From contig NC_133556.1 of NCBI RefSeq assembly GCF_048773025.1, positions 5,735,001 through 5,799,000 of the forward strand: a stretch of 64,000 nt of DNA. The letters are read 5' to 3'. The position numbers and the translations under genes were made by a program. This document shows positions 36,601 through 44,940 of this stretch, piece by piece; positions within the stretch are counted from its first letter, which is position 1; each line of letters begins with the position of its first letter. The notes beneath the pieces are model-generated. The model did not search any database. It had not been told where the DNA came from and saw nothing but the letters and a program-made list of their open reading frames with translations. Origin of the DNA: Camelus bactrianus. Lineage: Eukaryota > Chordata > Mammalia > Artiodactyla > Camelidae.

Positions 36601-38867
36601 AGACCCCCCCTAGCGGGTAGTATTTCTTAAAAGTGCTTCCAGGTAATCCTAATACATATCCTGAGTCATTGGGGTGGCCCAAGAGAGCAAGCAGAGCTGG
36701 CTAGGGATTCATCAAAGCAGGGTTCCTGGGGGTAGTGCTCAGGGGCTCAGATCCTAAGAGCAAGCATCCAGCACACTGTTTGCTGGGCTCAGGTGTAGGT
36801 GCAGGATGGGGGATATTTTCCGTGGATTTAGGGAACCCCAAAGTTTTAAGACACAGTGCACCCATCTGAGTATGTGCTGGGAACGGGATGGTGGGAACAG
36901 GGTAGGTCCCCCCAAAAGCAACTTAATGTTTTCTGACTAACTTGGGGTGGGGATGGAGATGGACGAATGGAGCAGGGACTAAGCCAAGGAGGGTGCAGAA
37001 AAGGACAGATACTGCGTGACAGGGACCTCCCCTCTTTCTTCAGCCTCAACTGCCACCACCCTCCCTCCCATGCACTACACTCCTTAAGTACCTAGAGAAC
37101 CTTCAGTCCTCTTGTTTAGCACATGCTATTCCATGTTGTCACACTGTTGAATATGCTGTTCCCTTGGCCTGAATATCCTCTCCCCTTGTTTTACTTGCCC
37201 TTCAAGAGTGAATTCACGTTTCATTCCTCACTCCTGTCTGATCACTCTAACCTCGGACCTTTTGGGTGCTCAGCACAAACTCTCATAACTCTCACACACT
37301 GAAATTACTGGTCTACAGTATGTCCCCTACAAGACAAGGCCATTTATGCCCAGATTCCAGAACAATGCCTAGCATACAGTAAGTATCAATAAAGGTTACT
37401 CTATAAAGACATGAAGGTACACTTTCCAGTCTTAACTTTGAATCAGTTTCCTGTCTGCAGTCAGCTGATAAAACTGTACAGCATTTTACAGTTTACAATA
37501 CACTTTAACTTGCATCATGAAATTCGTGTATTCAACAAGTACTTACTAGATACCAATTCAGATGGAGACCACTGGAGTGACACCGTCAGTAATGGAAGGG
37601 GTGGGGCTACTCTGGAAAGGATGATCAAGGAAGGTCTTCAAGCTAAAATCTAAAAGGATGTAAAGGATGGAAAGCATGGGTAGACAGAGAGAACAGGCTT
37701 GAAACAAAAGCAAGAAGGCCAGTGTGGCTGGAGGAGAGCATGATACACTGACTTATTCAATTGAAGCTTCTTAACTCAGAAGGTAGCTAGAGTAGATAAT
37801 CTCCAAATTCAAACATTAAGTGATTTTCCCAGATGTTGAAGGAAGCCAGTAACAAAATCCAGACTCATCACTCCAAGCCAGGCTTTTCCCAAATCATGTG
37901 TATGACATCTATAGGTATAAACCTGTGGCTGTCCAATATAGCATCCAATGACCATGTGAGCACCTGATATGTGGATGGTCCAAATTGATGTGTGCTGTCA
38001 ATGTAAAGTACACACAGATTTCAAAGACCCATCATGAAAAAAAAAGTAAATCTCATTGATAATTTTTCATATCAATTGATGCTGAACGATATTTTAGATA
38101 ACTGAGTTAAACAAGATATATTATTAAAGTTAACATTACCTGGTTTATTTTTTACCACTAAAAAAAAATAATATATGTGGTTTGTATTTTTGTTTCTATT
38201 GGACAGCACTGGTTTATAACTTCTCAGGATGTTTATCTTAAACGAGGAGCTTCCGGAGGCCTGTCCCTTGAAAATTCTGCAGTGTTAACTGAGCTTTGCA
38301 CCACCCCTCCCAATTCCAGTTTTAACCCCAGCTCTGAGATCAGTGAGTCGTTTAACTACTTCAGCCTCGGGGGGCGGGGCGGGGGGAGGATTCACGCTTC
38401 AGATGGCAATAGCAGCCGCCGGGTGTAAACAGTAAACATCCCCAGGCAATACCCCGTAACGGCCGGCTCACCCGGTAGCTCTCGAAGGCCTCGTCGATGG
38501 GGGCCATGGTGTGGGCCTGGTGCTCCTGGGACTCCCTGCACACCAAGCACACGAGCCGCTGGTCGTCCTCGCAGAAGAGCCGCAGCGGCTCCCAGTGGCG
38601 GCCGCACAGGCCCTGGGGCGAGGGGCCCTGACGCCGCCGCCGCCGCGTCTTCTCCGTCAGCCGGGCCAGCGCCCAGTTGGGCCGCAGCGCCGCGGGCGCG
38701 GACGGCTGCCGGCACTCGGGGCAGGGGAACGGGGTGCCGCCCGGCGCCAGACTGCGGTGCAGGCAGCCGCGGCAGAAGTTGTGGCCGCACTCGATGGACA
38801 CGGGGTCCTCGAAATAGTCCAGGCAGATGGAGCAGGTCAGCTCCTCCTGGAGGTCCTCAGCCTCCAT
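24068..38867 (-). CDS. TRIM4: TRIM4, E3 ubiquitin ligase (six coding exons)
   Basis: A tripartite-motif RING E3 ligase. Family knowledge links TRIM4 to ubiquitination in antiviral RIG-I signalling and redox stress. The coding exons are 38867-38472, 33972-33877, 33208-32978, 30735-30713, 30462-30365 and 24651-24068. They total 1428 nt, giving 475 residues, close to the shorter human isoform as remembered. RING C3HC4 uses C12, C15, C27, H29, C32, C35, C49 and C52. The B-box has C88, H91, C99, C107, C110, H116 and H119. A coiled coil spans about 133-280 and PRY-SPRY 282-475. All junctions are GT-AG and in phase. The start MEAEDLQEELTC matches the family; an open frame continues upstream to an ATG at 39182 but is probably 5' UTR. 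The introns carry L1, L2 and L2-like repeats. No disabling change was seen. Confidence 0.95.
24740..25440. other. TRIM4 intron 5, part without named repeat
   Basis: Intronic sequence just upstream of the SPRY exon. There are pyrimidine-rich stretches but no exon or repeat I can identify. Confidence 0.4.
25440..29680 (-). mobile_element. Long antisense L1, reverse transcriptase to 5' region
   Basis: It lies inside TRIM4 intron 5, in the same orientation as the gene. It runs from ORF2 reverse-transcriptase text in antisense (gactttttctgcatctactg-like, tttgctaatgtggtgcatt) through ORF2 and ORF1-side sequence to a 5' L1 region (gggtttgctgagtttcttgg, gatgccagacattgtgattt) that ends near 29680. 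A foreign repeat interrupts it at 27563-27972. All open frames here are shadows. Confidence 0.75.
27563..27972 (+). repeat. Ancient interspersed repeat, copy 3 of 4
   Basis: It begins tgtatttgtcagggttctcc with aaggaattggctcacgtga inside, and ends with gaccagatgtcaaattaacc. It sits inside the antisense L1, so it inserted after that L1. The family is not named here. Confidence 0.65.
29860..30215 (+). mobile_element. L2 LINE 3' end in TRIM4 intron 5
   Basis: Sense L2 3' end text: caaactcctactcaaccttc, agaaatcttcctctgtgctt and tgtttaacagacgttccttg, with the closing gaatgaa. Ancient and fragmentary. Confidence 0.65.
30365..30462 (-). CDS. TRIM4: TRIM4 coding exon 5
   Basis: A 98-nt exon. The acceptor ctttttttag is followed by GAGTGAGAACCAGG, which completes the Arg codon of exon 4, and the exon ends CGATTCCAAG before GTGAGC. 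It encodes SENQDVNYSFEVLKVKTQC and MKEMLKRFQ, the linker between coiled coil and PRY-SPRY. Confidence 0.95.
30713..30735 (-). CDS. TRIM4: TRIM4 coding exon 4 (23-nt microexon)
   Basis: The 23-nt exon typical of TRIM genes. Its sequence AATCCAAAAGATGTG encodes NPKDVLT. The flanks are an acceptor ending ttcacag and a donor GTATGA. It is too short for open-frame searches and was found by reading the gap between exons 3 and 5. Confidence 0.93.
31005..31615 (+). mobile_element. Sense L1M 3' portion in TRIM4 intron 3
   Basis: C-terminal ORF2 and 3' UTR of an old L1: ttagtgaggatgtagtggga, ttcataataacccaaaaag and catcgatttgtaaacagac, ending near catcaagtaagctgg. Opposite in orientation to TRIM4. Confidence 0.85.
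31616..32977. other. TRIM4 intron 3, right part
   Basis: Intronic DNA between the L1 remnant and exon 3. No exon or named repeat was recognised, although 32400-32880 is A-rich and could include very old LINE sequence. Confidence 0.4.
32978..33208 (-). CDS. TRIM4: TRIM4 coding exon 3 (coiled coil)
   Basis: A 231-nt exon, the usual size for this TRIM exon. It starts EKMKNQRMRFSAEF after the acceptor gtggctgtag and ends LELLQ before GTGAGAC. The residues are rich in E, K and L with heptad spacing (LFLQRLSKEEEETKRK), fitting the coiled coil that drives antiparallel dimerisation. Confidence 0.95.
33877..33972 (-). CDS. TRIM4: TRIM4 coding exon 2 (96 nt)
   Basis: Encodes EKLLKTQRSLTAKMKKALHI and QDLEVKNATEWK, 32 residues, with acceptor gctggcag and donor GTAACAG. 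This is the standard 96-nt TRIM exon beginning the coiled coil. The 78-nt optional exon that gives the longer human isoform was not seen between here and exon 1. Confidence 0.95.
34190..34770 (+). mobile_element. Old L1 3' portion in TRIM4 intron 1
   Basis: Decayed sense L1 3' sequence: gaatgttcactgagacgtta, tatccatcaatggggaatta, tctggaaggatatgtaccta and tctctggggaatagg, followed by an A-rich end. The subfamily is not assigned. Confidence 0.65.
34771..35510. other. TRIM4 intron 1 with a MIR piece
   Basis: No exon recognised. About 35340-35470 has MIR-like text (cagatctgagtttcagtcta, gcagcttcctcatgagga). The rest is unassigned intronic sequence. Confidence 0.45.
35515..36295 (+). mobile_element. 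L2 LINE 3' end, long copy
   Basis: Nearly 800 bp of ancient L2 in sense orientation. It runs from cctcttgtctggacaacagt and ctgacttctccattggc-like text through ctcaactgaaatgtcacctc and cagcacgttatcaccatctg to the ending ttcaagaaatatttgttaag. The 186- and 143-codon open frames inside it are remnants of the LINE and chance frames, not host genes. Confidence 0.85.
36513..36676 (-). mobile_element. MER5-type hAT DNA transposon fragment
   Basis: Diverged MER5-like element: ccgtggttctctatcc at one end, gggccccaccaactgaatc inside and taatacatatcctgagtc near the other end. More decayed than the copy at 1994. Confidence 0.6.
36680..37085. other. TRIM4 intron 1, unassigned
   Basis: Intronic DNA with no exon or repeat that I recognise. 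The 67-codon minus-strand frame is a chance frame. Confidence 0.35.
37090..37400 (+). mobile_element. L2 LINE 3' end, short copy
   Basis: Sense L2 3' end: tgctgttcccttggcctgaa, gcccttcaagagtgaattca and cagaacaatgcctagcatac, finishing with agtatcaataaaggtt. Confidence 0.8.
37510..37740 (+). mobile_element. Ancient L2/L3-like repeat
   Basis: Matches the layout of an old LINE-derived repeat (caacaagtacttactagata, gaaggtcttcaagctaaaat, ggccagtgtggctggaggag). The family name is not certain. Confidence 0.45.
37924..38211 (-). mobile_element. Non-autonomous hAT-like DNA transposon
   Basis: Inverted ends are visible: gtggctgtccaatat at the left and attggacagcactgg at the right. The AT-rich interior (gtgctgtcaatgtaaagtac, ttattaaagttaacattacc) matches a common mammalian element. 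I cannot give its Repbase name reliably. A diverged relative lies at about 53030-53165. Confidence 0.75.
38472..38867 (-). CDS. TRIM4: TRIM4 coding exon 1 (RING and B-box)
   Basis: It encodes 132 residues from MEAEDLQEELTC to DEAFESYR, ending at a strong donor (CGG followed by GTGAGC at 38471-38466). It contains the complete RING and B-box 2. An arginine-rich insert (RRRRRQ at 75-80) is slightly longer than in the human protein as I recall it. GC content is very high. Confidence 0.96.
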
Positions 38868-39021
38868 GCCGCTCGAGCCCGGACCCGAAGTAGGGGTCGG
38901 ATGAGAGGCCTGCAGGCTCGGGCGGGCCCGGGAAGCCTGTGGCCTTCGCACCTGCGGCCGCTGTCTCCCGCCGGAAGGCAAAGTGCAGCCTCTTCCCGGA
39001 GCCGGGATCGGGGCGGGGCGG

Positions 39022-39069
39022 GGCACGTGCCGGGCGGGGCACGAGCCGGGCGGGGCAGGAGCCGGGCGG
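39022..39069. repeat. Tandem 16-bp GC repeat with Sp1 sites and E-box
   Basis: Three head-to-tail units of ggcacgtgccgggcgg (second unit ggcacgagccgggcgg, third ggcaggagccgggcgg), followed by a partial unit. Each unit has a GC box. Only the first has the palindromic E-box CACGTG (39024-39029), which USF or MYC-family factors can bind. It lies about 155-200 bases upstream of the TRIM4 start codon. Confidence 0.9.
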
Positions 39070-39330
39070 GGCGGCGGCCCTTCCCCGCGCTCTGTGGGGG
39101 CAGAGCGCGCGAACCGTGGGATTTCCGCCCGGGCCGGCCGCGCGGGGCATGACGGGACAGCGGGCCGCTCCTGGACCAACAATAGAGAAGCGGAAATCCC
39201 CCGGCAGTCCTAGAGAGGACGCGCGGGGACGCGCGGGGCCCTTAGGTCTAGGGAGCGTACCGGGCGTGCGGCGACTGCGCAGCTACAGCAGCGGCTGGTG
39301 GAGCAAAACTAGGGGGCGCTGATGAACGTG

Positions 39331-40810
39331 GCAAGTCCTTCAAGTTTGCTCAGTGAGGTCAGTGTTCGCCGGCCGCTCCGGACGATTTAGGTTCTGAAGT
39401 CCTAGGCGAGCTGCAGCCTAGTGGCCAGAAGGGCCAGGAGGACGAGGAGCATCTGTGCAGCGGGACCTGGAGCGAGGCTAAAGGGCGCGCCGTGCCTCTT
39501 AGGCTGGCCCTTCCTGAAGTCTTTTCGTTCAGCCTCATTCTCCAGGAAAGGAACCCCTTCTTGTACTCCAACCCCGAGGTCTAGTGGAGTTTCTATAAAG
39601 ACAGGATTTCTTGCTGCCCCCATGAAGCCCCCCGACTCTCCTGGTGTTCGAGAAGTCGGGCGAAGTGGAGAGCCAGCTTTCTAAGAAGCGAGCAAAAAAG
39701 GGAGTGTTTAGCCCACATCCTTGTGGGGAGCTATCTGATCACCCTGCCACCCTGATTTCCCTCTCTGTCTTCATAAGCAGAGGATATACACCAGGCAGAG
39801 GAAGCCCATTCTCAGAGCATGGGGCACGCTCACCCAGTGCAGATTGGGGTTCTAATCGTCAAGTTAAGGGAAAGAATCTAGGGTTAGAAGGTCTTCCCCA
39901 GGTTTGAGACTTCCCACCAGTATTTTAGGTGGTTCAGTGCCCAGGAGGTCTGTGGGCTAAGGATGCTCTGAGCCAGTTCGGGGTGATCTGCTGTGAGCAG
40001 CTGTCATCTAAGATGCTGGGAAGGAGCAGATCCTGACCCTCCTACCTGATAAGGTAAAGACCAGAGTGTGAGAGCAATACCTGGAGAGTGGAGCTGAGAC
40101 CGTGGCTGTTGCAAAAGACATGATAGAACCGGGAGAGTGGTGAGAAGGAAATGAGCTGTTTTAAGTGAGAGTGGTTAAGATTCAGAAGTGCAGGTACATT
40201 GATATTTGGTACCCAACTTGAAGACAGCAACCGTTTTGTTATCCCAAGTAACATCCACTGAGGCTTTCAACAAACAATATGCTTGCCTATTTCAGGGTGT
40301 TAATCTGTTTTTCTTCAATGGATTTTTTATCTTGTGTTTCTGAGGTGCTTTGTCTTTCATTCTTCCCACTCTATGCCTTTTCTTATGAATGAAATTTGTA
40401 ATTCTTGTGTCCCAACATCAGACAATGCCTGTCCTGTAATGTGCTCAGTATGTGGTTACTGAATATATGATTAAATGATTTGGAAAGGAATTCCTGAGAG
40501 CTCTGTTTTGGGGTTTTGATGAAAGTTCCACAGAATGTCTGTTTTTAAATTTTCAAATTATACAACTGATAGCTGCATTTTCTTTGTAAATTGGAATATT
40601 GTATTGAGAAGGAATCTGAGTCTTAATACGGACCAACAGGAAGAGGTGCTCTTATCAGTTACTGATGTCTGTTATGAATGTTTGTGGTGTGAGTGTCTGG
40701 GTGTCTGTATGTCTGCCTATATATTGAACTATATCTCCTTAATGTCTTCAATCCTGCCATACTCCTGAAATTAATGTCCATCTTCACTGAAAACATTGAG
40801 GCTCCCTAAT
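39331..40810. other. Intergenic DNA between TRIM4 and GJC3
   Basis: The left part is still GC-rich (to about 39520). No gene recognised. The 87-codon plus-strand frames and the 73-codon minus-strand frame have no domain features. Part of this could hold a transcript divergent from the CpG island, but the sequence does not show one. Confidence 0.35.
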
Positions 40811-40814
40811 TTAC

Positions 40815-42335
40815 AATTTTATTCATATGGAATTTCAGAGGATCCCAACTGGACAAACAATCTTGAAAAAGAACAAAGTAGGGGGATTCACGCTTCCCAA
40901 TTTCAAGCGTTATTACAAAGCTACAGTAATCACCACGTAGTACTGCCTTAAGGACAGACGTATAGATCAATGGAATTGAATTGAAAGTACAGAAACAATG
41001 CCTTACATCTACAAGCATTTGCTTTTCAACAAGGACGCTAAAACCGTGTTATGTCAGGAAAATGGTGCTGGGACAATTGGAGATCCACATGCAAAAGAAT
41101 GAAGTTGGACCCTTACCTCACACCATATACAAAAATTAATTCAACATCAGTCAAAGACCTAAATGTAAGCTAAAACCACAAAACTTTTAGAAGGAAACAT
41201 AGGTGCAATCTTCATTGTCATGGATTAAGCAACGGTTTAGTCACTATAACACCAAAGTCGTAAGCAACAAAAGAAAAAATTAATAAGTTGGACTTCATCA
41301 GAATTAAAATCTTTTGTGTATCAAAGAACACTGTCAATAAAGTAAAAGAATCCACTGAATAGGAGAAAATATTTGGAATCATACATCTCATAAGGGTTTA
41401 GTATCCAGACTATATGAAGAACTCAACAACAAAAATACAAACAACCCAGCTGAAAGATGAGCAAAGGATTTGAATAGACTTTTCTCCAGAGAAGCTATAC
41501 AGATGGCCAATAAGCACATGAAGATATGCTCAACACCATTATTTATTAGGAAAATGCAAATCAAAACCACAGTGAAATACCACTTCACCCACTAGGATGG
41601 TTAGAATTTAAAAATCAAATGCGGGGGGGGGGGGACAAAATGCCAAGTATTGGTGAAGATGTGGATAAATTGGAACCCATTTGTACATTACTGCTAAGAA
41701 TGTAAATGAGTAAATAGTATACCTGCTGTGGAAAGTTTGGCACTTCCTCGAAAAGTTAAAGTGTTACCATATGCCCCAGCAGTTTCAGTCCTAGGTATTT
41801 ACCCAAGAGAATTGAAAACATATGTTCACACAAAAACTAGTACATCAGTGCTCATAGCACCATTATTCATAATAGCCCCAAAGTGGAAACAATCCAAATG
41901 GCCAACTGAAAAATGAATAAATAAAATGTGCTATCGCCATACAATGAAATAATATTCAATCATGAAAGGAGCGAAGTACTGATGATACTGCTACTACATG
42001 GATGAACCTCAAAACCAGAATGCCGAGTGAAAGAAACCAGTCACAAAAGACCACGTACTGTATGACTCTGTTTGTGTGATGAAAAGCCCAGCCTGGGAAG
42101 AGCTACAGACACAGGAAGTATATTAGTGGTTGTTTAAGCTTGGGGGGTATGGGAGTTTGGGAGTTAAAAGCTAAATAGTGTAGGGTTTCTTTTTGAGTTG
42201 ATGGAAATGTTCTAAAATTGCTTTGTTAATGGGTACACAACTCTGTGACTATACTAAAAGCCACTGAATTGTATACTTTAAGTAGGTGAATTACATGGTA
42301 CATGAACTATATCTCAATAAAGCTGTTTGAAAAGG
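40815..42335 (+). mobile_element. Sense L1M 3' portion
   Basis: About 1.5 kb: catatggaatttcagaggat, tcaatggaattgaattgaaa, tgtgctgggacaattggag and taagcacatgaagatatgc, ending with the L1M 3' end tatatctcaataaagctgtt. A run of 12 G lies inside at 41623-41634. Confidence 0.88.
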
Positions 42336-42339
42336 GGTG

Positions 42340-43750
42340 CCATCAAGGAGGAATTCAGAATGATGACATTTGCTTTTTTCTGCTCTTGGTGATTTTGCTG
42401 GGTTCTGGCTATGGTAGATAAGGGATTCTTTATGAAACACTGTGTAGCAGAAAGGAAAATATATATTATTTTACTGGTTGTTGCCAAAGTGTCTCTTAGG
42501 GAACAAAATACCTTTTCTTAGGAATGAGCCTTCCTAATTTACTCCAGGATCATTTGTGATTCAGAGGAGAAAACAAAACTAGGTAACTGCTCTTTGTTGA
42601 GGATTTGAAGGCAAGGAAGAACTGAGAAGGGAGGTGTTTCTACAAAACAGTGGGAGGCTAGGATGCTTTGGGGCAGAAATGACTGAGAGTCTCAAGAAAA
42701 GAAGGCTGCTATTCAGCCTGCTGAATCATACTGTGATATAAATGTCCCTTACTTTTACCCCTGAATCAGCAGTAAAACTGCTGTCTTTTCTGTGTGGTAT
42801 TGAGGGGTATGGGTTTGGAAAGTAAGGACTTGGTTCCCCATATGGGCTGTTCCTGTGCTGGAGACAGTGGAGCAGCTGCAGGGCACAAAGCAGAGAAGGA
42901 GGGTTGAGCAGAATCAGAGCTGTCAGTGGTCCAAGGGACATAAGCCTCTGAATTCACAGTAATCTCCCTAAATAGTTTGGCTGGGTGTTTGAACAAATCT
43001 GATCTCCATATTAAAGGACACTTGGTTATATATTCTTGGAAGGGCAGAGTCTGGATATGCCATCTGCTGCAGGGCTAGGGGCGTTTATAGGTTACAGAAC
43101 TTTGAAGGCAGGGGGAGCAGGAGAGAGAAGTAGAGTCACTGAGACAGGAAGAAGGAGTGTCTTCAGCCACAAGAACACCAATAACGGTGACCAATATTTA
43201 TTGCACAGGACAGGGAGAGGCATGATCTTATGGAGGCTTCTGCTGGCTGGCTCTGGAGTGAAACCCATGAAAACTGTGATGCTGACACCGGGGGATTTGG
43301 TGAGAAGGCACAGGCAGGAGCCCTTCAAGGACATGCTGCAGACAGCATGGCCCACCGTGGCTCTTGGATATACATCAATAGCCTCTGATTTGCCCTGGAG
43401 ATAAATCCCCACTCACTGGATGTTCCAAAGAAGATCCAGTCATAGGGTTTCCTTCACGGGTGAGCCAGGTGTCTTCATAACTCTGCAAAGTAGAGAATCA
43501 AGCAGAAGCTGAGACTTCTTCTAAGTGGGAAGAGACCTAAATGGAAAAGCCAGAGGTACAACTGACTGCACACTGTGGTCCCGGTTCACTGGAAAGAACC
43601 GCCCAATTGATGGAGATGGCAGTTGGGGGGTGGTTTGGGAGCAGCGGTCAGAAGACATCTGCCTAGAACCTGGTTTTCTCCCTTGTAACACGTGGGAGTT
43701 GTACTTCCCAGAGGGCAAGGGACCTGCCGTGGAAGATCACCAGGACGGAT
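42340..43750. other. Sequence downstream of GJC3
   Basis: No independent gene recognised. It may include GJC3 3' UTR and a second exon: a good acceptor (ctactttgcag) lies on the minus strand near 43483-43493. The 122- and 121-codon plus-strand frames look like chance frames. Confidence 0.4.
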
Positions 43751-43753
43751 GCA

Positions 43754-44575
43754 TCAGGGGCAGGAAGCAAGAGGGACATCGGTGCCCCTCCCACCTGCTT
43801 CTTGAAACTGTTCTTTTGTTTCCACCGCTGGGAAGTTACCAGTTGGTTCCCGGTGTCTTTTGGTGCTCTCTGAAGGTGGGAAGTAGTTAGAAGAGGGAGC
43901 TTTGTCCTTCCGGGTCTTCCACCATCTCCCCACGCCCAGGAGCACCAGCTCCAAAAGAGTAAACAGGAGACAGAGCCCAGTGACCCCGAACATGGTCTTT
44001 AGGAAGATGGTCTTCTCAGCGGGGCGAGACAGATTACATGTTGTACTACCAAGGCAAGGCTCTTGACGACATGAGAAGGAGCTGGGCATCTTGAACCCAT
44101 ACAGATGGTACTGCCCCCCCAAGGCTGCCCCCTCAAGGGCCAGGCGCACCCCCAGCTGTGCCACGTAGGCCCAGAGCAGCCTGGGGCTCCCAGCCCCCGA
44201 GGCACCCTGGCTCTCCTCCCCCTGGCCACTCAGTGTCCCTTCTTCCCTCTTCACCTTTCCTGCTTCCCACTGCCAGATCACGTGATACAGCGTGACCCCC
44301 ACATAGAGGATGCTGGGCACTGCCACCAGGATGACCTGGAAGGCCCAGAAGCGCAGAGGGGAGAGAGGGTGGAAGGCGTCGTAGCAGGCGGCCTTGCAGC
44401 CCGGCTGCTGGGTGTGACACACGAATTCGCTCTGCTCATCACTGAAGACCCCCGTCCCACTGGCGGCCAGCAGCACCAGGCGGAATCCCAGGAGCACGGG
44501 AAGCAGGAGGCGCCCCACAGGGGTTGCGTGCCGGCTCTCCTCCACCACCAGCCGCCTCAGGAACCCACCACACAT
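43754..44575 (-). CDS. GJC3: GJC3 connexin (Cx30.2/Cx29 type)
   Basis: Gap-junction gamma-3 protein of myelinating glia and cochlea in the family. The frame read straight through gives 273 residues starting [15 protein letters not shown]. Visible connexin hallmarks are the first-loop cysteines C53, C60 and C64 (C-x6-C-x3-C), the second-loop C169, C174 and C180 (C-x4-C-x5-C), [11 protein letters not shown] (183-193) and four hydrophobic segments. A donor-like GTGGGAGG follows residue 260 (exon end 43795) in phase 1, which is where the human gene is spliced as I recall, so the last 13 residues may not be used. A splice-acceptor-like sequence (ctccgtaacag) lies just before the ATG, fitting a non-coding first exon. 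An upstream in-frame ATG (44761) is less likely as a start. Confidence 0.93.
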   Translation of the reverse strand: MCGGFLRRLVVEESRHATPVGRLLLPVLLGFRLVLLAASGTGVFSDEQSEFVCHTQQPGCKAACYDAFHPLSPLRFWAFQVILVAVPSILYVGVTLYHVIWQWEAGKVKREEGTLSGQGEESQGASGAGSPRLLWAYVAQLGVRLALEGAALGGQYHLYGFKMPSSFSCRQEPCLGSTTCNLSRPAEKTIFLKTMFGVTGLCLLFTLLELVLLGVGRWWKTRKDKAPSSNYFPPSESTKRHREPTGNFPAVETKEQFQEAGGRGTDVPLASCP

Positions 44576-44940
44576 CCTGTTACGGAGCAGAGGATAGTGG
44601 TGAGTGTAGGTGTGCCGCTCACTGTCCTCTAGAGAAGCAGCAGGCCACCTTGTCACCCCCAATCCAAGGATGTGTAAGGCGGGCTTCCTCACTCCTCTCC
44701 TAGAATCTGGTTGATCAGATACCAAGACTCTGATTGCATTGTCTATGGTTAATGGAGTCATATGTAAAATATGAATAGTGAGTGGCAGTGGGCGTGGCTC
44801 TCTCTCCTGTCCCCCTCTGTAGAGGAGAGGAACTCTCGGATGGGGGGAGACCAGGGTCTGTCTTTGTCTCTCTTTTGCCCTCCCTGCTTCTCACCCTTTC
44901 CCAAAGGCTAAAGAGACAGAGACCAGAGTCCTCTAAAGAC
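44576..44940. other. GJC3 upstream sequence
   Basis: Probably GJC3 intron or 5' flank, since an acceptor-like site abuts the start codon. I could not place the first exon or promoter. Confidence 0.35.

Larger units (their letters stand above)
38360..39330 (-). promoter_or_regulatory. TRIM4: TRIM4 CpG-island promoter
   Basis: About 1 kb of dense CpG covers exon 1 and its upstream side. It includes several GGGCGG Sp1-type boxes and a tandem repeat at 39022-39069. No TATA box is evident, fitting a dispersed CpG-island promoter. The transcription start is not resolvable from sequence. Confidence 0.75.

Noticed and set aside
38511-39152. 213-codon plus-strand frame opposite TRIM4 exon 1
   Set aside because: It lies antisense over TRIM4 exon 1 and its CpG island. 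GC-rich DNA lacks stop codons, and the translation is low-complexity Ala/Gly/Arg-rich.
43754-44761. Longer GJC3 start at 44761
   Set aside because: The extra 62 N-terminal residues do not resemble any connexin. The connexin N-terminus begins at 44575, and an acceptor-like site immediately precedes that ATG.
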